Numbered from the stretch's first letter, positions 39,026 to 47,284 are shown. The stretch is DNA of 64,000 nt from CAWJFJ01 sp963800065 (GCA_963800065.1 CAWCZO010000003.1:248001-312000), one strand, 5' to 3'. Notes: generated by a model from the sequence alone, not told the origin. Made by a program: numbers and translations.

Positions 39026-39630
39026 GCGCGGCGTCGCGGGGAGGCAACGGATCGGCCGGTCACGGACCGGACCGTTCCTTCGAGCCACCCGACCGGGCCC
39101 GCTCGGGACGGGGCCTGGTCATCGTCATCGTGGCCGTGGTCATCGGTGTCCTGCTGCTCCCGTCAGCCACACGGGCGCCGCTGGCGGCGGGCGCCAGCGC
39201 CCGGGCCTCGTCGGGTACCGGGACCTCCTCCGGTCGGACCTCGTCGCACGGCGCCGGGCACGCCACGACGACGTCGACGTCCACCACGGTGCCGCTCGCC
39301 GCCATCCACGTCCTGGTGGCCAACGCCACGACGACCAACGGGGTGGCCGGCGCCGTCACCACCTTTCTGGCCTCCAAGGGCTTCAGCACCCTGACGGCGA
39401 CGAACGCCCTCCTGAAGGTCACCGCCTCGGAGATCTACACCGTGGGCGGGGCCACGGCCGACGTCCACGCCGTCGTCGCCGCCCTCAGCCTGCCCGCCTC
39501 CAGCATCGAGCCGGCGGCGTCGGCGGCTCCGGTGACGAGCACCACCGGAGCCAATGTCGTCGTGGTCGTGGGTCCCGACCTGGCCACGCGCTTCAACCCC
39601 GCCGCCACCACCACCGCCCCCGCCGGCTGA
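39022..39630 (+). CDS. Membrane-anchored LytR_C domain protein (VirR-like)
   Basis: 202 residues: a short cytoplasmic start, one transmembrane helix (LVIVIVAVVIGVLLLPS), a Ser/Thr/Gly-rich linker, then a LytR_C domain (IHVLVANATTTNGVAGAVTTFL...) and a Pro/Ala/Thr tail. The domain lies outside the membrane. In mycobacteria the equivalent protein (VirR, Rv0431) is cell-envelope associated and, as here, follows a DUF3263 gene. The ATG overlaps the upstream stop. Confidence 0.85.
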   Translation: MSAASRGGNGSAGHGPDRSFEPPDRARSGRGLVIVIVAVVIGVLLLPSATRAPLAAGASARASSGTGTSSGRTSSHGAGHATTTSTSTTVPLAAIHVLVANATTTNGVAGAVTTFLASKGFSTLTATNALLKVTASEIYTVGGATADVHAVVAALSLPASSIEPAASAAPVTSTTGANVVVVVGPDLATRFNPAATTTAPAG

Positions 39631-39657
39631 CCGGCCCCCCGACGCTCCGCCCTCGTC

Positions 39658-40461
39658 ATGGACGACCTGGCGTCGTTCGGCCCCCTGGCGGCGCTCCTGC
39701 GCGAACCGTCCACCACCGCCGTCCTCACCGACTTCGACGGGACCCTGTCACCCATCGTCGCTGATCCCGACGAGGCCCGGGCCCTGGCGGCCGCGCCCGG
39801 CGTCCTGGCCCGGTTGGCCGAACGTTTCGCCGTGGTGGCCGTGGTGTCGGGCCGGCCCGTGGCCTTCCTGGCCCGGTCCCTCTCCGGCGCCGGGCCCGCC
39901 GTCCAGCTGTTCGGCGTCTACGGGCTCGAGTGGTGGGAGGGCGGCGAGGTCCGGGTGGCTCCCGAGGCCGCGCCGTGGGTGCAGCGCGCCGGCGAGGTGG
40001 CGGCCGCCGCCCGGCTCCAGGCCCCGGCCGGCGTGGGGGTGGAGAGCAAAGGGCCGGCGCTGGCCATCCACTGGCGCCGGGCCCCCGGGGCCGGGGCCTG
40101 GGCGCAGGAGTTCGCCCGGGACTGGGCGCAGCGGACGGGTCTGGTCCTCCAGCCCGGGCGCCGGGCCCTCGAGCTGCGGCCGCCCCTCCCCATCGACAAG
40201 GGTCAGGTGGTCGAGTTGGTGGCCGGTGGCTGTTCGGCCGCCTGCTTCGCCGGTGACGACGCCGGGGACCTCCCGGCCTTCGCCGCCCTCGACCGGCTGG
40301 CCCGGCGGGGCCTCGACGTGGTGCGCCTGGCGGTGGCCGACGAGGAGTCTCCGCCCGAGCTGGTGGCCGCCGCCGACGTCGTCGTCGACGGCCCCGTGGA
40401 GGCCCTCGCCCTGCTCGACCGGCTGGCCGCCGCCGCCGGGGCGGCGCCGCGACGCCCCTGA
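39658..40461 (+). CDS. otsB: Trehalose-6-phosphate phosphatase
   Basis: 267 residues. HAD motif I is TDFDGTLSPIV near residue 22. VVSGRPVAFL follows, and FAGDDAGDLPAF gives the Mg-binding Asp residues. GVYGLEWWEGG and VESKGPALAIHWRRAP are trehalose-phosphatase signatures. It completes trehalose synthesis. It is convergent with otsA, two bases apart, an unusual arrangement because these genes are usually tandem. Confidence 0.93.
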   Translation: MDDLASFGPLAALLREPSTTAVLTDFDGTLSPIVADPDEARALAAAPGVLARLAERFAVVAVVSGRPVAFLARSLSGAGPAVQLFGVYGLEWWEGGEVRVAPEAAPWVQRAGEVAAAARLQAPAGVGVESKGPALAIHWRRAPGAGAWAQEFARDWAQRTGLVLQPGRRALELRPPLPIDKGQVVELVAGGCSAACFAGDDAGDLPAFAALDRLARRGLDVVRLAVADEESPPELVAAADVVVDGPVEALALLDRLAAAAGAAPRRP

Positions 40462-40470
40462 CGTCAGGGG
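40455..40470. terminator. 16-base palindrome shared by the otsB and otsA stop codons
   Basis: CCCCTGACGTCAGGGG is a perfect palindrome. Its left half contains the otsB TGA (40459-40461) and its right half the otsA TGA on the other strand (40464-40466). Both proteins therefore end in Pro-stop. It could form a short bidirectional hairpin, but there is no T-run, so terminator activity is unproven. Confidence 0.5.
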
Positions 40471-41840
40471 GCGGCCGCCGCCACCAGGTCGGCCAGCCAG
40501 TCGCCGGCCTGGCGTCGCTCCACCACCGCCCGCAGGGACGCCGCCCGCCGGGCCCGTTCGGGGGCGGCCATGGACAGGGCCCGGTCGAGAACGGCGGCGG
40601 TGTCGGCGACGTCGTAGGGATTGACGGCCAGGGCACCGACGTGCAGCTCCTCGAAGGCGCCGGCCTCGCGCGACAGGGCCAGGACCCCGTCGTTGTCGTT
40701 CACCAGGGGACCTTCCTTGGCCACCAGGTTCATTCCGTCGCGCACCGGGTTGACCAGCAGGACGTCGTAGCGCGTGAGGGCGGCGAACGAGCGGTCGGGG
40801 TCGTCGGCCACGTCGAGGACGATGGGACGCCAGTCGGCCGTCCCCCAGGTCTCGTTCACCCGGGCCACGGTGTGCTCGACCTCGGTGGCGTAGGCGACGT
40901 ACTCGGACAACGACTCACGCGAGGCGTAGCCGAGGGCCAGCATCACCACGTCGCCCCGCCACCGCGGGTGGGTCTGGAGGAGCTCGTCGAACGCCCAGAA
41001 TCCCCGCAGGAGGTTCTTCGAGGGTTCCAACCGGTCGACCCGCACCACCAGCCGGCGGTCGCCGACGAGCTCGTCGATGTCGGCCCGCGCCGCACCACAG
41101 GCGGCCGAGGCGGCCCGGGCCCGGAGATGGGGCGGGTTGGGCCCGAGCGGCGAGACGAAGGTGGACCCGGGGTCGATCCCGGTGTCGGCGCAACAGCCGC
41201 GGAAGGCCGCCTCCCAACGCCCGGTGTGGAAGCCGCAGGCGGTCGCCGCCGCCATCCCCTGCAACAGCTCCCGGCCCGTTTCGGTGGGCAGGACGCGGAA
41301 CATGTTGGGGTCGGCGAAGGGGGTGTGGGAGAAATGGACGGTCCTCAGGTCGGGCCGGGCCCGGGCCAGCATCTCGGGGACCAGGCACAGGTGGTAGTCC
41401 TGGACGAGAACGGTGGCGCCGTCGTTGGCCACCTCGGCCACGGCGGAGGCGAAGGAGGCGTTCACCGACCGGTAGGCGTCCCAGGCCTCGGACCACAGGT
41501 GACCGGCCCGGGGCCGGCGGGCCAGGTCGAAAAGGTGGTGGTGGCAGAACCACAGCGTGGAGTTGGAGACCACGTCGTAGGCCATCCGGTAGGTGACGAG
41601 GTCGGGTCGGACGAGGGCCAGGTCCAGTCCGGGCTGGCTCATCAGCCCGGCGTCGGCCGCCTTGCGGTCCGCCTCCGACATGGCACTGGCCACCCAGGTG
41701 GCACCGCTGCCCTCGAGCAGAGGCTGAAGGGCACCGGCCAGACCACCGGCCAGGTCCATGGCGACCGGCCCGCCCGAGGCGTCGAGGGTGAAGGAGAGCG
41801 GGCCCCGGTTGGAGGCGATGACCAGGTCGGCTCCGCCCAT
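40464..41840 (-). CDS. otsA: Trehalose-6-phosphate synthase
   Basis: 458 residues, a GT20 glycosyltransferase joining NDP-glucose and glucose-6-phosphate. IASNRGPLSFTLD opens the protein. LVQDYHLCLVPEML, FSHTPFADPNMFRVLP, the VDRLEPSKNLLRGFWAF block and the NPVRDGMNLVAKE motif near the C-terminus are standard. TAGGGT on the minus strand (41853-41848), then 7 bases and ATG 41840, suggests a leaderless start. It is divergent from the glycerate kinase gene. Confidence 0.95.
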   Translation of the reverse strand: MGGADLVIASNRGPLSFTLDASGGPVAMDLAGGLAGALQPLLEGSGATWVASAMSEADRKAADAGLMSQPGLDLALVRPDLVTYRMAYDVVSNSTLWFCHHHLFDLARRPRAGHLWSEAWDAYRSVNASFASAVAEVANDGATVLVQDYHLCLVPEMLARARPDLRTVHFSHTPFADPNMFRVLPTETGRELLQGMAAATACGFHTGRWEAAFRGCCADTGIDPGSTFVSPLGPNPPHLRARAASAACGAARADIDELVGDRRLVVRVDRLEPSKNLLRGFWAFDELLQTHPRWRGDVVMLALGYASRESLSEYVAYATEVEHTVARVNETWGTADWRPIVLDVADDPDRSFAALTRYDVLLVNPVRDGMNLVAKEGPLVNDNDGVLALSREAGAFEELHVGALAVNPYDVADTAAVLDRALSMAAPERARRAASLRAVVERRQAGDWLADLVAAAAP

Positions 41841-41890
41841 GGGGGCGACCCTACCTGCGCAGCGACGCCCGGGGGGCCACGATGTGACCG

Positions 41891-42931
41891 ATGGCCGACA
41901 CCCCGGGAGCGCCCCTCGTCCTGGCCGCCCCTGACGCCTTCAAGGGGACGGCCTCGGCCGCCGCCGTGGCCGCGGCGGTGACGGCGGGCGCCGCCGGCGC
42001 CGGGTGGGAGTCCGACGAGTGCCCCCTCTCCGACGGTGGCGAGGGCTTCGCCGCCGTGGTGGCCGGCGCTCAGCTCGCCGACGGCGGCGATCCCGGTCGG
42101 TGGATGGAGACGACGGTGACCGGTCCCCTGGGCCGGCCCGTGGTGGCCCGGTGGTACCTCCGGTCCACCCTGGCCGTCATCGAATCGGCGGCGGCGTCGG
42201 GCCTGCCGTTGGCGGGCGGTCCCACCGGGAACGATCCCGTGGGGGCCACCACCCGCGGCACCGGCGAGCTCATCGGCGCCGCCCTCTCGGCCGGCGCCCG
42301 GCGGGTCCTCGTCGGCGTGGGGGGGTCGGCCACCACCGACGGCGGTCTCGGAGCCGTCGAGGCGATCGACGAGGCCGGGGGCCTCGACGGCGCCGAGGTC
42401 ATCGTGGCCTGTGACGTGAAGACCCTCTTCGTGGACGCCGCCGCCACCTTCGGGCCCCAGAAGGGGGCCACGCCGGACCAGGTCCTCTTCCTGCGCGACC
42501 GGCTCGAGGACCTGGTCGGGCGCTACCACTCCCGCAGCGGCCTGGACCTGGCCTCCCTGCCCTCGGCCGGGGCGGCCGGGGGCCTGGGGGGAGGGCTGGC
42601 CGTCCTCGGGGCCCGCTTGGTCCCCGGCTTCGAGGTGGTGGCCGAGGCCGTCTCCCTCTCCGATCGCCTGGCCCGATCCGACCTGGTCGTCACGGGCGAG
42701 GGCCGGCTCGACGCGTCGTCATGGGTCGGCAAGGTCGTGGGCGGCGTCCGGGACCTCACCCGGCGCGCTGGGGTCCCGTTGCTGGTGGTGGCCGGTTCGG
42801 TGGGTCCCGGCGGGACCGTCCGCGGACTCGAGGTGGTGGACCTCTCCGGGCGCTACGGGGAGACGAAGGCGCTCGCCGATCCCGCCGGCTGCGTGTCGAA
42901 GGCCGTCACCGAGGCCCTGAACCATCTCTGA
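41891..42931 (+). CDS. Glycerate kinase, GK1 (GarK) family
   Basis: 346 residues. LAAPDAFKGTASAAAVA, CPLSDGGEGFAAVV, ATTRGTGELIGAAL and VGVGGSATTDGGLGAV are GarK-family signatures. ADVVVTGEGRLDxSS appears as SDLVVTGEGRLDASS. It phosphorylates glycerate, giving 2-phosphoglycerate in this family. Its last 26 bases overlap the convergent gpgS gene. Placed between trehalose and glucosyl-phosphoglycerate genes, it may recycle glycerate released from glucosylglycerate (inference). Confidence 0.92.
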   Translation: MADTPGAPLVLAAPDAFKGTASAAAVAAAVTAGAAGAGWESDECPLSDGGEGFAAVVAGAQLADGGDPGRWMETTVTGPLGRPVVARWYLRSTLAVIESAAASGLPLAGGPTGNDPVGATTRGTGELIGAALSAGARRVLVGVGGSATTDGGLGAVEAIDEAGGLDGAEVIVACDVKTLFVDAAATFGPQKGATPDQVLFLRDRLEDLVGRYHSRSGLDLASLPSAGAAGGLGGGLAVLGARLVPGFEVVAEAVSLSDRLARSDLVVTGEGRLDASSWVGKVVGGVRDLTRRAGVPLLVVAGSVGPGGTVRGLEVVDLSGRYGETKALADPAGCVSKAVTEALNHL

Positions 42932-43703
42932 GGGCCCGGGCCAGGGCGGCCCGGAGCACGTCGGTCGCCTCGTGCCGCAGCTCGGCCAAGGGCCGGTTGC
43001 GGTGGATCCGGACCCCCAGGTCGACCTGGGCCACCGCCTCGATCCCGAAGCGGTCGGCGACGTCGATGAGCAGTCCCATCTCGATCCCGTACCCGGGGTC
43101 GAGGCCGATCTTCTCGAGCACCGACCGGGGCGCGGCGGTCTCGCCGGCCAGTGGTTGGCGGATGCCGGCCAACCGGGGGAACAGAAGGTCGATGGCGGGC
43201 CGGGCCACCAGCTCGGTCACCCGGCCCCCACCCGAGATGTCCCCGTCCACCGGTCTGTCGTAGAAGCCCTTCACCAGGGCCACGTCGTCGTCGGTGAGGA
43301 TCGGACCGAGGAGGCCGGTGACGAAGTGGGGGCCGAAATTCTGCACGTCGGCGTCCAGGAAGACGAGGACGTCGCCGCGCGCCTCGGCCAGGGCCACCTG
43401 CAGCGCCTGGCCCTTGCCCCCGCCCCCGCCGGCCGCCACCACCCGCGCCCCGGCGGCCCGGGCCGCCGGGGCCGTGCCGTCATCCGACCCGTCGTCGACC
43501 ACCAGCACCTCCTCGACCAGGTCGACTCCTCCGCCGCCGGCCGTGAGGGTCCGGCTGATCCCGGCCACGATCGGCCCGACGGTCCGCTCCTCGTCGCGGG
43601 CGGGCAGGCAGACCGAGACCGTCCGTCCGGCGCGCGCCCGGGCCAGGAGGGCGGCGTCGAAGTGGCGGTGGTGGAAGATCCGGCGTCCGGTGGTGCTCAC
43701 CAT
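42906..43703 (-). CDS. gpgS: Glucosyl-3-phosphoglycerate synthase
   Basis: 265 residues from ATG 43703, a GT81/GT2-type transferase. VCLPARDEERTVG, VVDDGSDDGT, VFLDADVQNFGPHFV (metal-binding DAD), LVKGFYDRP, RQPLAGE, GYGIEMGLLIDVAD and VDLGVRIHRNRPL are GpgS signatures. It joins NDP-glucose to 3-phosphoglycerate, the first step to glucosylglycerate or mycobacterial methylglucose polysaccharide. It is shorter than the roughly 320-residue mycobacterial enzyme. No gpgP is nearby. The longer upstream ORF runs antisense to the riboswitch and thrC and is not coding. Confidence 0.92.
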   Translation of the reverse strand: MVSTTGRRIFHHRHFDAALLARARAGRTVSVCLPARDEERTVGPIVAGISRTLTAGGGGVDLVEEVLVVDDGSDDGTAPAARAAGARVVAAGGGGGKGQALQVALAEARGDVLVFLDADVQNFGPHFVTGLLGPILTDDDVALVKGFYDRPVDGDISGGGRVTELVARPAIDLLFPRLAGIRQPLAGETAAPRSVLEKIGLDPGYGIEMGLLIDVADRFGIEAVAQVDLGVRIHRNRPLAELRHEATDVLRAALARALRDGSGPR

Positions 43704-43757
43704 CCGATCATCGCCGATCCCGCGCCACCCCTGCGACCAGGGCTCCACGGGGCTTCG

Positions 43758-43787
43758 TTGACGGCGGGGGCTCCCATCGTCCACCAT
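43758..43787 (+). promoter_or_regulatory. Probable promoter of the SAM-riboswitch transcript
   Basis: TTGACG (43758-43763) is a good -35. CACCAT (43782-43787), 18 bases further, is the best-placed -10. Transcription would begin about where the riboswitch stem P1 begins. Confidence 0.45.
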
Positions 43788-43790
43788 GGA

Positions 43791-43901
43791 GGGACCATCA
43801 AGAGCGGCTGAGGGACGGGCCCTGTGACGCCGCGGCAACCAGCATTCCCCGCTCCGAGCGGGATCGCCAGGTGCCAATGCCCGACCGATGAGGAGGATCC
43901 C
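43791..43901 (+). promoter_or_regulatory. SAM-I (S-box) riboswitch
   Basis: The conserved S-box core is easy to read: AAGAGCGGCTGAGGGA (43800-43815), then GGGCCC, GTGACGCCGCGGCAACC, a P3 hairpin CCCGCT/AGCGGG, and AGGTGCCAATGCCC (43869-43882). P1 pairs CATC (43796-43799) with GATG (43887-43890). GATG is immediately followed by the ribosome-binding site AGGAGG (43891-43896). An outer GGGA/TCCC pairing (43791-43794 with 43898-43901) would trap that site in a loop. Control of translation by SAM is therefore likely: high SAM, gene off. It precedes the ThrC-like gene. Confidence 0.93.
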
Positions 43902-45158
43902 GTGGATTACGTCACCGGGCTGCGCTGTCGGGAATGCGCGCGCCCCTACCCGGCCGAGGCCCTGCACGTCTGCGACTACTGCTTCGGACCCCTCGAGGTG
44001 GTCTACGACTACGAGGCCCTCCGGGGCCACGTCACCCGTGAGCTCATCGCCTCGGGACCCCAGACCATCTGGCGCTACGCCCCGCTGCTCCCGGTGGCCG
44101 ACGAGGCCCCCATCGATCTCGGGACCGGCTGCACCCCGCTCGTCCGGGCCGACCGGCTGGCCGCCGAGCTGGGCCTCGGCGAGCTCTGGATCAAGAACGA
44201 CACCGCCAACCCCACCGGCTCCTTCAAGGACCGGGTCGTCTCGGTGGCCCTCACCAAGGCCCGGCAGCTCGGGTTCAAGGTGGCCGCCTGCGCCTCGACC
44301 GGCAACCTGGCCAACTCGGTGGCGGCCCACGCGGCGCGCGCCGGGATGGTCTCGGTGGTCTTCGTCCCCCACGACCTCGAGGTGGCCAAGATCGTCACCA
44401 CCGCCGTCTACGGCGGCCATCTGGTGGCGGTGGAGGGGACCTACGACGACGTCAACAGGCTCTGCGCCGAGCTCACCTCGGACCATCCGGCCTGGGCCTT
44501 CGTCAACGTCAACATCCGCACCTACTACGCCGAAGGGTCGAAGACCCTGGCCTTCGAGGTGGCCGAGCAGCTGGGCTGGACGGCACCGGACCACGTGGTC
44601 GTCCCGGTGGCGTCGGGGAGCCAGCTGGTCAAGGTGGCCCGGGGCTTCGACGAGCTCTTCGAGGTGGGACTGCTCGACGAGGCCCCCCATGTCCGGGTGT
44701 CGGGAGCCCAGGCCGCCGGCTGCTCGCCCGTGGCCACCGCCTTCGCCGAGAAGACCGACGCCATCCGCCCCGTCAAACCCCACACCATCGCCAAGTCGCT
44801 GGCCATCGGGAACCCGGCCGACGGCTACTACGCGCTGAAGACGGTGCGTGACTCGGGGGGCGCCTTCGCCGCCGTCACCGACGAGGAGATCATCGACGGC
44901 ATCCGTCTCCTGGCCCGGACCGAGGGCATCTTCGCCGAGACCGCCGGCGGCGTGACCATCGCCACCCTGGCCAAGCTGGCCGACGCCGGCGTCGTCCGCT
45001 CCGACGAGCGGGTGGTGGCCTACGTGACGGGCCACGGGCTCAAGACGGTGGAGGCCCTGACGGCCACCGTCGGTCCCACGGCCACCATCGCCCCCACCCT
45101 GGAGGCCTTCGCCGCCGCCGTCAGCCTCGACTCCGATCTCGACAGGAGAGACCCGTGA
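43902..45158 (+). CDS. thrC: Threonine synthase family PLP enzyme under SAM-riboswitch control
   Basis: 418 residues from GTG 43902, placed by the AGGAGG and the riboswitch end. An N-terminal four-Cys zinc-ribbon (C9, C12, C24, C27) is followed by a fold-type II PLP core: NPTGSFKDR with Schiff-base Lys109, and ASTGNLANSVAAHAARAGM as phosphate-binding region. Sequence family is threonine synthase (O-phosphohomoserine to threonine). Its regulation by SAM and its four-base overlap with a CysO-like sulfur carrier make homocysteine formation from O-phosphohomoserine and a protein thiocarboxylate an alternative function (inference). Streptomycetes, as I recall, have the same thrC-carrier-groEL order. 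Confidence 0.9.
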   Translation: MDYVTGLRCRECARPYPAEALHVCDYCFGPLEVVYDYEALRGHVTRELIASGPQTIWRYAPLLPVADEAPIDLGTGCTPLVRADRLAAELGLGELWIKNDTANPTGSFKDRVVSVALTKARQLGFKVAACASTGNLANSVAAHAARAGMVSVVFVPHDLEVAKIVTTAVYGGHLVAVEGTYDDVNRLCAELTSDHPAWAFVNVNIRTYYAEGSKTLAFEVAEQLGWTAPDHVVVPVASGSQLVKVARGFDELFEVGLLDEAPHVRVSGAQAAGCSPVATAFAEKTDAIRPVKPHTIAKSLAIGNPADGYYALKTVRDSGGAFAAVTDEEIIDGIRLLARTEGIFAETAGGVTIATLAKLADAGVVRSDERVVAYVTGHGLKTVEALTATVGPTATIAPTLEAFAAAVSLDSDLDRRDP

Positions 45159-45430
45159 GTGTCACCGTCCGCATCCCCGCCCAGCTCCGCACCCTGACCG
45201 ACGGTGCCGGCGAGGTCGCCCTGTCGGGTTCGACGGTGGCGGAGGTCCTGAAGGACCTCGACTCCTCCCATCCGGGCTTCGCCGACCGCCTCTTCGACGA
45301 GTCCGGCGGCCTCCGCCGTTTCGTGAACATCTTCCTGGCCGACGAGGATGTCCGCTTCCTCCAGGGTCTCGACACCCCGGTGAGCGACGGCCAGACCCTC
45401 TCCATCGTCCCCGCCGTGGCCGGGGGCTGA
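45155..45430 (+). CDS. CysO-like ubiquitin-fold sulfur carrier (ThiS/MoaD family)
   Basis: 91 residues ending in AVAGG, the di-Gly tail that is adenylated and turned into a thiocarboxylate. RRFVNIFLADEDVRFLQGL and VSDGQTLSIVPAVAGG are very close to mycobacterial CysO, the sulfur donor for CysM-dependent cysteine synthesis. Here the partner in the operon is a ThrC-type enzyme; no cysM, mec or MoeB-type activating enzyme lies nearby, so activation must come from elsewhere. GTG start overlaps the upstream stop (GTGA), so the two proteins are made together under the riboswitch. Confidence 0.93.
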   Translation: MSVTVRIPAQLRTLTDGAGEVALSGSTVAEVLKDLDSSHPGFADRLFDESGGLRRFVNIFLADEDVRFLQGLDTPVSDGQTLSIVPAVAGG

Positions 45431-45617
45431 CGGCCGGAACCCCCCCGGCGCCCCGCCGGTCCCCGGGCCGGGCCCCGTCCCATCGTGTTGCGCCCCCGTC
45501 CCCGGCGTGGTTTGCTGTTAGCACTCGAACAGGTAGAGTGCTAACAGAGGGCCCCACGGCCCCCCGGGTACCGCTACCGCGGCGCCCGGACCATGTCACC
45601 ACGGAGGACACCACGCC
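45431..45617 (+). promoter_or_regulatory. groEL upstream region with CIRCE operator
   Basis: TTAGCACTC (45518-45526), 9 bases, GAGTGCTAA (45536-45544) is a perfect CIRCE element, the operator of the HrcA heat-shock repressor. TTGCGC (45488-45493) and TTTGCT (45511-45516), 17 bases apart, may be the promoter just before it. The rest of this gap is plain G/C-rich sequence. HrcA itself is not in the window. Confidence 0.95.
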
Positions 45618-47243
45618 ATGCCCAAGCTGATCGCCTTCGACGAGGAAGCCCGCCGGGCCCTCGAGAACGGTATGAACAAGCTGGCCGACGCCGTACGCGT
45701 CACCCTCGGCCCGAAGGGCCGCAACGTCGTTCTCGAGAAGAAGTGGGGCGCCCCCACGATCACCAACGACGGGGTCTCGATCGCCAAGGAGATCGACCTC
45801 GAGGACCCCTGGGAGAAGGTCGGCGCCGAGCTCGTCAAAGAGGTGGCCAAGAAGACCGACGACGTGGCCGGTGACGGCACCACCACCGCCACCGTCCTGG
45901 CCTGGGCCATGGTCCACGAGGGCCTGCGCAACGTCGCCGCCGGCGCCAACCCCATGTCGCTCAAGCGTGGCATCGAGGCCGGGGTGGAGACGGCCGTGGC
46001 CTCGCTCAAGTCGATCTCCCGCGAGACCGAGTCCAAGTCCCAGATCTCCCAGGTGGCGGCCATCTCCTCGGCCGACGCCGAGATCGGCGAGATGATCGCC
46101 GAGGCCATCGACAAGGTGGGCAAGGACGGCGTCATCACGGTCGAGGAGTCCCAGACCTTCGGCATGGAGATGGACCTGGTGGAGGGGATGCGCTTCGACA
46201 AGGGCTACATCTCCCCCTACTTCGTCACCGATCCCGAGCGCATGGAGGCCGTGCTCGAGGATCCCCAGATCCTCTTCGTGGGCCAGAAGATCTCCGCCGT
46301 CCGCGACCTGCTGCCGGTGCTCGAGAAGGTCATGCAGACGGGCAAGCCCCTGGTGATCATCGCCGAGGACGTGGAGGGCGAGGCCCTGGCCACCCTGGTG
46401 GTCAACAAGATCCGCGGCACCTTCAAGAGCGTGGCCATCAAGGCCCCCGGCTTCGGTGAGCGGCGCAAGGCCATGCTCCAGGACATGGCCATCCTCACCG
46501 GTGGCCAGGTCGTGACCGAAGAGGTCGGCCTCAAGCTGGAGAACATCGGGCTGGACCTGCTCGGCAAGGCCCGCAAGATCGTCGTCACCAAGGACGAGAC
46601 GACCGTGGTCGAGGGTGCCGGCGACGACGCCGACATCAAGGGCCGGATCAACCAGATCAAGGCCGAGATCGAGAATACCGACTCCGACTACGACCGGGAG
46701 AAGCTCCAGGAGCGTCTGGCCAAGCTCTCCGGCGGCGTCGCCGTCATCAAGGTGGGAGCGGCCACCGAGGTGGAGCTCAAGGAGAAGAAGCACCGCATCG
46801 AGGACGCCGTCTCGACGACCAAGGCCGCCATCGAAGAGGGTGTCGTCCCCGGTGGGGGCGTGGCCCTGATCCGGGCCCAGGCCCTGATCCTCGACCGCGC
46901 CGAGAAGCTCGAGGGCGACGAGGCCACGGGCTGCCGCCTGGTGGCCAAGGCGGTGGAGGAGCCCTTGAAGCAGATCGCCGTGAACGCCGGCCTCGAAGGC
47001 GGCGTGGTGGTCGAGAAGGTGCGCAACTTGAAGAAGCCGGCCGAGGGCCTGAACGCCGCCACCGGCGTCTACGAGGACCTCTTCGCCTCCGGGGTCATAG
47101 ACGCCGCCAAGGTGACGCGCTCGGCTCTTCAGAACGCCGCCTCCATCGCCGCCCTCTTCCTCACCACCGAGGCGGTCATCGTGGACAAGCCCGAGAAGGA
47201 CGCCGGCCCGGCCATGCCCGGCGGCGGCATGGACGACTTCTAG
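45618..47243 (+). CDS. groL: Chaperonin GroEL (60 kDa)
   Basis: A 541-residue chaperonin. VTLGPKGRNVVLEKKWGAP, NDGVSIAKEIDLEDPWEKVGAELVKEVAKKTDDVAGDGTTT-type blocks and VVPGGGVAL are intact. The C-terminus is AMPGGGMDDF, a short Gly/Met tail rather than the His-rich tail of mycobacterial GroEL1, so it is the main housekeeping (GroEL2-like) copy. No groES adjoins it. Controlled by HrcA through CIRCE, and closed by a strong terminator hairpin. Confidence 0.97.
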   Translation: MPKLIAFDEEARRALENGMNKLADAVRVTLGPKGRNVVLEKKWGAPTITNDGVSIAKEIDLEDPWEKVGAELVKEVAKKTDDVAGDGTTTATVLAWAMVHEGLRNVAAGANPMSLKRGIEAGVETAVASLKSISRETESKSQISQVAAISSADAEIGEMIAEAIDKVGKDGVITVEESQTFGMEMDLVEGMRFDKGYISPYFVTDPERMEAVLEDPQILFVGQKISAVRDLLPVLEKVMQTGKPLVIIAEDVEGEALATLVVNKIRGTFKSVAIKAPGFGERRKAMLQDMAILTGGQVVTEEVGLKLENIGLDLLGKARKIVVTKDETTVVEGAGDDADIKGRINQIKAEIENTDSDYDREKLQERLAKLSGGVAVIKVGAATEVELKEKKHRIEDAVSTTKAAIEEGVVPGGGVALIRAQALILDRAEKLEGDEATGCRLVAKAVEEPLKQIAVNAGLEGGVVVEKVRNLKKPAEGLNAATGVYEDLFASGVIDAAKVTRSALQNAASIAALFLTTEAVIVDKPEKDAGPAMPGGGMDDF

Positions 47244-47284
47244 GTCCGCGGCCGCCCCGGACCGGGGCGCCGACTCCAGATCAT

